Shown here: piece by piece, positions 4,024 to 10,493 of the stretch
Numbering within the stretch: position 1 is the stretch's first letter
Layout of the letters: each line of letters opens with the position of its first letter
IMG/VR virus record: IMGVR_UViG_3300010354_000776
Location: 1-21,970 of that record
Direction: 5' to 3' (one strand)
Length of the DNA: 21,970 nucleotides
Source of the DNA: a virus
Notes under the pieces: generated by a model
Database searches by the model: none
What the model was told of the DNA's origin: nothing
The model's input: only the letters and a program-made list of their open reading frames with translations
Made by a program: the position numbers and the translations under genes

Positions 4024-5475
4024 CTAAACCATCGCCATTGGCTGTATAGATTCGTGAAATCGGCTGAATCTTTCTTGTTCACTAGGGTTGCGGTACAGAC
4101 TAAGATACAATCTTGTATTAAAGATTTGCACAGGATCATAGAGTTTCTTAAAACGCTCTTTTAAAATATCAAAAATCTCCTGATCCGAAAATCTAAGATA
4201 AGTTGCTTTTACAAATGTGGCAACTCCACTACTCACAGCCAAAGGACACTCAACACGCTCGGCATTTCTCATAATTTCATCATAAAGAGTCTTTTGTTTT
4301 TTAACTTTAACTCTTGACACAGATTTTGGTTTGTTTCTAGATTTTGGTTTGTTTCTATGAGCAATAGAAAAACGACGATTCTTATTTTTATCTAAAACTT
4401 CAGGATACTTTTCTCTCAATCCTAATTTCTTCTCCCATTCAAAAACAGAATAACTTACTTTAGTTCCTCGATATTCTTGATTTTGCTTCCACTTATCCTT
4501 AAAGAAATCACTTAGCTCTCCTATATCTGCACCAAATTCTAACCACTTCTTCTCAAACAGTTCAGGAAAATCTCCTCTCTTATCTAATCCGTTTTGACTA
4601 TGACTTCCTTCCATCAGATGAAGAGGATTATAGCATTTGCTATTATTACACAAATGCCTAACCAGCTTTGGGTAAGTTCCATAATGTTCCCAAAAAGCTA
4701 CTCTATGTTTCATAAGAGTTTTTTCCTCTCCATTTACTACTATATTTAAAGATCCATATCCTCTTTGACCATTAACATAATTTGCTTCTTTGCAAGGTGT
4801 TTCATCATAAAAATTTTCTGTGCTCAATGTATAATTATCATTATAACTTTTAGCGCCTACTGCTTTCTGCAAAAATGGTAAAATTGTTTCTAGTTCTGGG
4901 TGTTTATTTTTATTATAATAAGAACTAGTGTTCCATTTTAATAAATATTTATTTTCAACATCAAGAAGATCTTTTTCATTAATTTCTCCCTCTATAAGAT
5001 AGCATTTAAAAGTATACTTTCTTGAGTTATAGTCTTTTTGCAACTCCCTATTAAAGTGCTTTTTTCTTTTTAAATCGTGCATATGAGATCTTAATCTGCT
5101 TATAACATTAATGCTAGACCCTACATAAATTTTTGGGTTTTGAAATATTGCAGAATCTTTTGAGTTGGTAGTATCAATAAGACTAATTTTTCTTCTAACT
5201 TCTATAAGATAAATTCCACTAATTTTATTTTTGCTTTTAAGACTAAGAAGTTGCATTTGCTCAATTTCGCTTGATGTGATTCTCAAAGAAACATTTCTTT
5301 GTTGAAGCAGTTTTCTTAGTGCGCTCTTGCTAATATTATATTTTACCATAATTTCTGGTTTTGTCATCCCATTAGCATAATCCTGAACTACTCCCCGTTC
5401 CTCTACACCATTAAAAATTCTTCTTGTTTTTCTCTTTTTCTTATCAAGACAATTTTTTGGTCTTCCGTTTTTCAT
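4024..5475 (-). CDS. homing endonuclease with GIY-YIG and HNH (His-Me finger) domains
   Basis: The start at 5475 has AAGGAGG at ideal spacing. The 483-aa product has a basic N-terminus with a helix-turn-helix-like segment (about 38-65). A GIY-YIG domain follows (about 85-190): GIY 87-89, YVG 117-119, the catalytic Arg in SRLRSHMHDL, Glu 174 in LLDVENKYL and an Asn after YY near 188, all matching the I-TevI pattern. A second nuclease-like region (about 250-297) has KHRVAFWEHYG, HLCNN, NPLHL and SHSQN, as in zinc-loop His-Me homing enzymes. The C-terminus (about 310-483) is unassigned. Such enzymes cut related genomes at a specific site to spread their gene. The gene is markedly AT-rich and opposite in strand to the late operon, consistent with insertion. 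No interrupted host gene or intron is visible around it, so it looks free-standing. Confidence 0.88.
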   Translation of the reverse strand: MKNGRPKNCLDKKKRKTRRIFNGVEERGVVQDYANGMTKPEIMVKYNISKSALRKLLQQRNVSLRITSSEIEQMQLLSLKSKNKISGIYLIEVRRKISLIDTTNSKDSAIFQNPKIYVGSSINVISRLRSHMHDLKRKKHFNRELQKDYNSRKYTFKCYLIEGEINEKDLLDVENKYLLKWNTSSYYNKNKHPELETILPFLQKAVGAKSYNDNYTLSTENFYDETPCKEANYVNGQRGYGSLNIVVNGEEKTLMKHRVAFWEHYGTYPKLVRHLCNNSKCYNPLHLMEGSHSQNGLDKRGDFPELFEKKWLEFGADIGELSDFFKDKWKQNQEYRGTKVSYSVFEWEKKLGLREKYPEVLDKNKNRRFSIAHRNKPKSRNKPKSVSRVKVKKQKTLYDEIMRNAERVECPLAVSSGVATFVKATYLRFSDQEIFDILKERFKKLYDPVQIFNTRLYLSLYRNPSEQERFSRFHESIQPMAMV

Positions 5476-5492
5476 AAGGTCCTCCTTGGGTT

Positions 5493-5507
5493 AGCTATAT
5501 AATAGCT
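5493..5507. promoter_or_regulatory. inverted repeat over the nuclease promoter
   Basis: AGCTAT TAT ATAGCT is a perfect 6-bp inverted repeat with a 3-base centre. It covers the -10 box (TATTAT, 5499-5504) of the nuclease promoter, so it could be an operator. Confidence 0.35.
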
Positions 5508-5526
5508 CCAGATCAAACTCATACAA
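5499..5526 (-). promoter_or_regulatory. promoter of the homing endonuclease gene
   Basis: Minus strand TTGTAT (5521-5526), 16-base spacer, TATTAT (5499-5504), 24 bases before the ATG at 5475. It diverges from the plus-strand promoter at 5547-5577. Confidence 0.5.
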
Positions 5527-5546
5527 AGAGTGTACTTATATTTCGC

Positions 5547-5577
5547 TTGACAACAACTTAGTCTAATCTACTATAAT
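5547..5577 (+). promoter_or_regulatory. plus-strand promoter of the sigma/packaging operon
   Basis: TTGACA (5547-5552) and TATAAT (5572-5577) are separated by 19 bases, slightly longer than usual; an alternative -10 (ACTATA, 5570-5575) gives 17. The start codon of the leader ORF is 20 bases downstream. Host-polymerase boxes here would let the phage sigma-like gene be made before late transcription. Confidence 0.6.
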
Positions 5578-5596
5578 ATAATAAAAAGGAGTAATC

Positions 5597-5755
5597 ATGG
5601 ATATTAGAATAATAAAGAGCGAACTTCATTCTGTTGCGTCTAAGGATCTAGATATAGAACAAGATTTATCGCAACCAGATCAAAATCTACAAGAAACTCT
5701 ACAAGCACATGAAAAGAAAAGCCAAGAAGAAAACACAGACAAACAAAAAAATTAG
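5597..5755 (+). CDS. 52-aa leader ORF overlapping the sigma-like gene
   Basis: AAAGGAG lies at good spacing before the ATG at 5597. The product begins MDIRIIKSELHSVASKDLDI and ends in a Gln-, Glu- and Lys-rich tail; no family is recognised. Its last 47 bases overlap the start of the sigma-like gene in another frame, and that gene's own ATG (5709) lacks a clear ribosome site, so reading of this ORF may deliver ribosomes to it. Alternatively the two are one gene split by a frameshift at the seven-A run 5744-5751, either programmed or a sequencing error. Confidence 0.55.
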   Translation: MDIRIIKSELHSVASKDLDIEQDLSQPDQNLQETLQAHEKKSQEENTDKQKN

Positions 5756-6332
5756 CGAACAAGAACTTCTGGATACTATCAATATTATTTCTAAAAAATT
5801 GGCTTATAAATTCAAATTTGGATATCATGAAATAGAAGATATGAAACAGCAAATTAGTGTTTTTGCTATAGAAGGATTACAAAATTATGACTATGACAGA
5901 CCATTAGAAAACTTTCTTTGGACTCATGTTAGAAACCGGCTATTTAATTATAAAAGAGACAACTATCAAAGACCAGATAAACCCTGCAACAGTTGTCCTA
6001 TGTATGATAAATTTTGCGGAGATACTGAAAATGATTGTTTAAAGTATAAAAAGAAATCAGATTGCAGCATGTATCAATTATGGCATATTAGAAACAACGC
6101 TAAAAAGAATTTAATGTATCTAAACAGCATAGATGAGATTAAAGAATATCTTCCAAATATTATTAGTGCTCAATCGAATGCAGAAGACAGAGAGCTTATT
6201 TTATTTTTAGAAGAAGAACTTATTGAAGATTATCGTAAAATTTTCCTTAAGCTCAAATCTGGCTCTAAGGTTTACAAACATGAAATTGATAAGCTAGCAC
6301 ATAAAATAAAAGAGATGTTAAACGATGATTAA
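5709..6332 (+). CDS. sigma-70 family-like transcription factor with cysteine cluster
   Basis: Residues about 20-85 resemble sigma region 2: a helical start, then YHEIEDMKQQISVFAIEGL, NYDYDRPLENFLWTHVRNRL and YKRDN, the order seen in sigma factors (DL.QE...GL, aromatic core, F..W...R). Residues 93-119 hold five cysteines (93, 96, 103, 110, 119) in a probable zinc-binding insertion. The C-terminus (about 155-205) is helical and could be a reduced region 4. Phage sigma-like factors of about this size direct late transcription (T4 gp55 is the model), and its place at the head of the packaging and head operon fits that role. The exact family is inferred from pattern only; an alternative is a recombination- or replication-linked DNA-binding protein. 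The next gene overlaps it by 8 bases. Confidence 0.65.
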   Translation: MKRKAKKKTQTNKKISEQELLDTINIISKKLAYKFKFGYHEIEDMKQQISVFAIEGLQNYDYDRPLENFLWTHVRNRLFNYKRDNYQRPDKPCNSCPMYDKFCGDTENDCLKYKKKSDCSMYQLWHIRNNAKKNLMYLNSIDEIKEYLPNIISAQSNAEDRELILFLEEELIEDYRKIFLKLKSGSKVYKHEIDKLAHKIKEMLNDD

Positions 6333-7143
6333 AAAAAGAGGAAAACTTGGCAATGACGAAATGGGTTTTATCCGTAATAGCATAGGAAAGCTAAGTATAG
6401 AACAAATTGCAGATCAGCTTAACAGAACAGTAAAACCTATAGAAAAATTTATAGTAAATAACAATTTAAGCTTTGATGCCGAAGATAACGATAACGACAA
6501 AATACTAAGAGTAAAATTACACGCTAAAACTTTCTGGCCCGAAATAGTAAGACAGTTTGATGAAGATACTGGAGAGTTGGATTATTTTGAAAATACATGG
6601 ATAAGCCTTATCAAACAATTTAGAGAGGACGTGCTACCTGCAGAAGAATTACAAATCAAACAATTTATTACTATAGACATACTTATTAACCGAAGTATGA
6701 AAGAACGAAAAAGACACATTAGTGAAACAGAAAGGCTCCAGAAACAAGTTGATGCAGAATATAGTGTTCCTGAAGATCAAAGAGATATTCCTCGTTTAGC
6801 TAACTTAGAAACTCAACTAAATTTTGCCAGGAATAGCATTGCGAGCTATACTAATGAATATACTAAGTTATTGAGCGAACAACAAAAGATTGGGAAAGAT
6901 CTTAAGGCCACAAGAGAACAACGTATTAAAAGAATTGAAGATGGAAAAAGCAGCTGGGTTGGATTAATTCGTATGTTGGAAGATGAACTAATTCGTGAGA
7001 AAGAAGGTAAAGAAATGAGTATTTTAGCTATGGCCACAGAAAAAGCCAGAGAAACTCTTTTTCAAAACCATCAGTATGAAGATCAAACTATAGATCAACC
7101 AATCTTAACACCAGAAAGTATTCAATATTTAGATGACTTATAG
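6325..7143 (+). CDS. helix-turn-helix and coiled-coil protein (small terminase candidate)
   Basis: The 272-aa product has an N-terminal segment, about 13-45, with the look of a helix-turn-helix (GKLSIEQIADQLNRTVKPIE), a middle part with FWPEIVRQFDEDTGELDYFE, and a long charged helical stretch about 115-235 likely to form coiled coil. Small terminase subunits often combine an N-terminal DNA-binding domain with a coiled-coil oligomerisation region and lie a few genes before the large subunit, as here. No direct sequence match can be claimed, and it is longer than most small subunits. The gene overlaps both neighbours by 8 and 11 bases, so translation is probably coupled. Confidence 0.55.
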   Translation: MIKKRGKLGNDEMGFIRNSIGKLSIEQIADQLNRTVKPIEKFIVNNNLSFDAEDNDNDKILRVKLHAKTFWPEIVRQFDEDTGELDYFENTWISLIKQFREDVLPAEELQIKQFITIDILINRSMKERKRHISETERLQKQVDAEYSVPEDQRDIPRLANLETQLNFARNSIASYTNEYTKLLSEQQKIGKDLKATREQRIKRIEDGKSSWVGLIRMLEDELIREKEGKEMSILAMATEKARETLFQNHQYEDQTIDQPILTPESIQYLDDL

Positions 7144-7405
7144 AAATTACCAAGATCCTCAGTATAAAGAATGGAGAAAAAAGGTTTATGCCCGAGATAA
7201 ATTTTGTTGTCAATGGCCAGGATGTAATAAAAGAAACAAATTACAAGCTCACCATATTCACAAATGGAGCGATTTCCCAGGGTTAAGATATCATTTAGAT
7301 AACGGTATTAGTTTATGTTATGATCATCATAAACTTATTACAGGAAACGAAGAAGCTTACATTAATTTTTTTAATCAACTCATAGTAAAAGGAAAACTAA
7401 AATGA
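7133..7405 (+). CDS. HNH endonuclease
   Basis: A 90-aa protein with a complete small HNH motif: a first zinc pair near C25/C26 and C31 (FCCQWPGC), then LQAHHIHKW with the catalytic His pair at 40-41, N57 in HLDNGISLC, C62, and DHH at 64-66. Phage HNH proteins encoded beside terminase genes commonly assist packaging-linked DNA cleavage by the terminase; that role is inferred from context. Such genes can also be small homing elements, but this one is embedded in the operon with overlaps on both sides (11 bases and an ATGA junction), which favours a resident function. Confidence 0.88.
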   Translation: MTYRNYQDPQYKEWRKKVYARDKFCCQWPGCNKRNKLQAHHIHKWSDFPGLRYHLDNGISLCYDHHKLITGNEEAYINFFNQLIVKGKLK

Positions 7406-7968
7406 AACTAGCAAAACCAATAACTTTACAACCCCCAAAATATACAGATCCAGCAAGCAATACATTAATGTCCCCGCCTCCTATAACTACTGATTATTTA
7501 GAAATAGCTTATATTGATAATGATGCTACTAAAGAATATCTTATGACAATCAAATATATACCAAAATCAATACTTATCTTCAATTCAGAAGAATATCATG
7601 ATAACATAACCAAAGATATAGCAAGAGCTAAATTTCTACAGATAGCAGGAGACGATATACAACTCTTTCTGCAAAAGCAATATCCTAAAACCCTAGAAGA
7701 AGAACCATATGGACCAGGTAGCATTTTACATAGTATGTTTAGTTCTTTAGGAATAAAGGCGGGTCCTAATTGTAGTTGTAAAAGACATGCCTTAAAAATG
7801 AATGAAGAAGGTATTGAATGGTGTGAAGAAAATCTAGAAACTATTCTAGGATGGTTACAAGAAGAAACTAAAAAACGAAATATTCCTTTTGTTAAAAGTG
7901 CAGCTAGCTTAATAGTTAAAAGAGCTATTAATAAAGCTAGAAAATTTAGAGATATGCAAAATGCCTAA
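7402..7968 (+). CDS. conserved cysteine-motif protein of unknown function
   Basis: A 188-aa protein. Residues 105-180 carry a recognisable pattern: GSILHSMFSSLGIKA, then NCSCKRHALKMNEEGIEWC (C124, C126, C141), followed by ETILGWLQEETKKR and a helical tail (LIVKRAINKAR). Similar cysteine-plus-helix segments occur in proteins encoded near terminases or in tail regions of phages and in environmental bacteria, without known function. The N-terminal part (about 1-95) is unassigned. AAAAGGA precedes the start at 7402, which overlaps the HNH gene stop. The cysteines may bind a metal. Confidence 0.65.
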   Translation: MKLAKPITLQPPKYTDPASNTLMSPPPITTDYLEIAYIDNDATKEYLMTIKYIPKSILIFNSEEYHDNITKDIARAKFLQIAGDDIQLFLQKQYPKTLEEEPYGPGSILHSMFSSLGIKAGPNCSCKRHALKMNEEGIEWCEENLETILGWLQEETKKRNIPFVKSAASLIVKRAINKARKFRDMQNA

Positions 7969-8437
7969 TACTGACCCTTTTACAATAATAGTTGATACTA
8001 GAGAACAACTTCCCTGGGAGTTTGGGGCTCATTCTACAAGCAGAGAAAAATTAGATACGGGTGATTATACTATTCAGGGTTTAGAACATTTATTATCTAT
8101 AGAAAGAAAACAAAGCGTTAGCGAAATAGCTAATAATATAACTGAAAGTAGATTTCCAGATTTTCTAGAACGATTAAGTCTTATTCCTCATAAGTTTATG
8201 TTATTTGAATTTGATTTAGATGATGTTTATAACTTTCCAGTAGGTAGTGATATTCCTAAAAGAATGTGGGAAAAATTACGAGTAAGCAACAATTATATAT
8301 TAAAAATGATCATGAGTTTTCATGTTAAGTATGGAATACACACTATCTTTTGTGGAGATAGTGATAATGCAGAAAAGATGGCAGTTAGAATAATGAGAAG
8401 CGTTTATGAAAAGTACAAACAACAACTCGATATTTGA
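7961..8437 (+). CDS. ERCC4-type (XPF-like) nuclease
   Basis: A 158-aa single-domain nuclease. It shows IIVDTREQLPWEF (Asp 12, Arg 14, Glu 15), then LDTGDYTI (Asp 35) and LLSIERKQSVSEI (Glu 48, Arg 49, Lys 50), the signature GD...ERK of the XPF/ERCC4 and Mus81 nuclease fold. The usual acidic residue three positions after ERK is Ser 54 here, with Glu 55 next to it. No helix-hairpin-helix region follows. Phages often carry such stand-alone nucleases; branched DNA cleavage before or during packaging is the likely role given the position directly before the large terminase, whose start it overlaps by 32 bases. Confidence 0.88.
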   Translation: MPNTDPFTIIVDTREQLPWEFGAHSTSREKLDTGDYTIQGLEHLLSIERKQSVSEIANNITESRFPDFLERLSLIPHKFMLFEFDLDDVYNFPVGSDIPKRMWEKLRVSNNYILKMIMSFHVKYGIHTIFCGDSDNAEKMAVRIMRSVYEKYKQQLDI

Positions 8438-10436
8438 AAACGCTTGGTTAAATCTTGGCGATCTCAATGAAATCATTTTGCCGAATAATCCTTTGTTCGG
8501 ACGAACCAAACAAGATCTAGAAAATCCTGATTTGCATTTGTTAAGATTGCTCGCCAACCCGCGTTATTTTGGTACGACAGTAAAATTACTTTTTGGTATC
8601 GAACTTCATCCAATACAAGTAGCGCTTATGCAAGAATTTTGGAACAGACCATTTCCTATGTTTATTGCTAGTCGTGGTTTTGGTAAATCATTTAGTTTAG
8701 CTCTTTATAGCATGTTAAAGTGCATTCTTGTGCCTGGAACCAAGATTGTTATTGTTGGTAGCGCATTCAGACAGAGTAAAGTTATTTTCGAATATATGGA
8801 AACTATGTGGAGGAATGCTCCTATAATAAGAAGCATTTTTAGTAGCAATGATGATGGACCGCGAAGAGATGTTGATAGGTGTACTATGCGTCTTGGCGAT
8901 AGTTGGACTATTGCTGTTCCTATGGGCGACGGAAGCAAGATTAGAGGACTCAGAGCGCATATTATCATTGCTGACGAGTTTGCTAGTATTAGTCCGGATA
9001 TTTATGAAACGGTGGTGGCGGGATTTGCTGCCGTAAGTGCTAGTCCAATTCAAAATGTTAAAGAAGAAGCTCGTAAAAAAGCAATGAGAGCAGCAGGTCT
9101 TTGGAGCGATGAACTAGAAGCTGTTCAAATCAAAAAAGGAAACCAAGCTATAATTAGTGGTACGGCTGATTATAGTTTCAAGCACTTTGCTGATTACTGG
9201 AGACGCTATAAATCTATTATCAATAGTAAGGGCGACAAACACAAACTAAGAGAAATATTCGGCAATGATCCTCCTGAAAGTTTTAACTGGAAGGATTATT
9301 CCATAATAAGAATACCTTATGAACTTATTCCAAAAGGTTTCATGGATGATAGACAGGTAGCTAGAGCCAAAGCCACGATTCATACCGGCATTTATAACAT
9401 GGAGTATGCCGCTTGTTTCACTGCTGATAGTGATGGATTTTTTAAACGGAGTCTTATTGAGAGTTGTGTGACTAGAGACAAGGATCCTATAATTATTAAC
9501 GGGCGAGAAATAATTTTTGATCCAGTAACTCAAGGTAATTCAAAACACAAATATGTTTATGGTATTGACCCAGCGTCCGAACAAGATAATTTTAGTATTG
9601 TTGTTTTAGAAATGCACGCGGATCATACACGAATAGTTTATTGTTGGACTACTAATAGAAGCAACTTTAAAGATAGACAAAAAACAGGCCTTGTTGGAGA
9701 GCATGACTTTTATGGTTTCTGTGCTAGAAAAATACGAAACCTAATGAAAGTTTTTCCATGTGAAAGAATAGGAATGGACGCTCAGGGAGGAGGTGTTGCA
9801 GTAGAAGAAGCTCTACATGATGAAAACAGACTAATGCATGGAGAAGTTCCTATTTGGCCGATAATAGATCCTGATAAAGAAAAAGATACTGACGATCAAC
9901 AAGGTTTACACATACTAGAGTTAGTTCAATTTGCTAAAGCCGATTGGACAGCAGGAGCAAATCATGGATTAAGAAAAGACTTCGAAGATAAAGTTTTATT
10001 ATTTCCAAGGTTCGATGATCTTAGTTTAGGACTAGCTCTAAGTAAAGACGGCGAAGATATACTTGACAGCGATATCAAAAAAGTCTATGATAATGAAAGC
10101 GAATGTATATTAGAAATAGAAGATTTAAAAGATGAATTAACAACTATCGTAATGACTCAAACTAGTCATGGAGTCGGAGGAAGAGATAAATGGGATACAC
10201 CAGATGTTAAATTGCCTAATGGCAAAAAAGGAAAACTCCGCAAGGACCGCTATAGTGCTTTAGTTATTGCTAACATGATAGCAAGACAAATGAATAGAGA
10301 ATTAGCACATGCAAGTTTTGATCTAATAGGTGGTAATCTTAGAAATATGGATAAAAAAGAAGGACAGTTATACAAAGGACCAAACTGGTTTACCGAATCT
10401 GCTAACGAAGACATTTTCAAGGGAGTTTACAGATAG
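8406..10436 (+). CDS. terL: terminase large subunit
   Basis: A 676-aa packaging motor. The ATPase domain has a Walker A-like ASRGFGKS (88-95), Walker B IIIADE with catalytic Glu 191, and the coupling motif SGTA (251-254). The RNase H-like nuclease domain follows, with YGIDPA (Asp 388), IGMDAQGGG (Asp 458) and a late Asp in RKDRYSAL (614). It docks on the portal, pumps DNA into the prohead and cuts concatemers. The upstream ERCC4 gene overlaps by 32 bases and the ribosome site is weak (GAGAAG), so coupling is likely. Packaging strategy (cos, pac or headful) cannot be judged from this protein by eye. The class is certain; the exact terminase subfamily is not. Confidence 0.96.
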   Translation: MKSTNNNSIFENAWLNLGDLNEIILPNNPLFGRTKQDLENPDLHLLRLLANPRYFGTTVKLLFGIELHPIQVALMQEFWNRPFPMFIASRGFGKSFSLALYSMLKCILVPGTKIVIVGSAFRQSKVIFEYMETMWRNAPIIRSIFSSNDDGPRRDVDRCTMRLGDSWTIAVPMGDGSKIRGLRAHIIIADEFASISPDIYETVVAGFAAVSASPIQNVKEEARKKAMRAAGLWSDELEAVQIKKGNQAIISGTADYSFKHFADYWRRYKSIINSKGDKHKLREIFGNDPPESFNWKDYSIIRIPYELIPKGFMDDRQVARAKATIHTGIYNMEYAACFTADSDGFFKRSLIESCVTRDKDPIIINGREIIFDPVTQGNSKHKYVYGIDPASEQDNFSIVVLEMHADHTRIVYCWTTNRSNFKDRQKTGLVGEHDFYGFCARKIRNLMKVFPCERIGMDAQGGGVAVEEALHDENRLMHGEVPIWPIIDPDKEKDTDDQQGLHILELVQFAKADWTAGANHGLRKDFEDKVLLFPRFDDLSLGLALSKDGEDILDSDIKKVYDNESECILEIEDLKDELTTIVMTQTSHGVGGRDKWDTPDVKLPNGKKGKLRKDRYSALVIANMIARQMNRELAHASFDLIGGNLRNMDKKEGQLYKGPNWFTESANEDIFKGVYR

Positions 10437-10493
10437 AGGTGTATCAACTATTTAATCCCAATACAATTACAATACAATACAATTAATACTATT

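Noticed and set aside
4024-5475. Intein or intron interrupting a phage gene
   Set aside because: The gene has its own promoter and ribosome site on the opposite strand, and neither flank is a split gene half.
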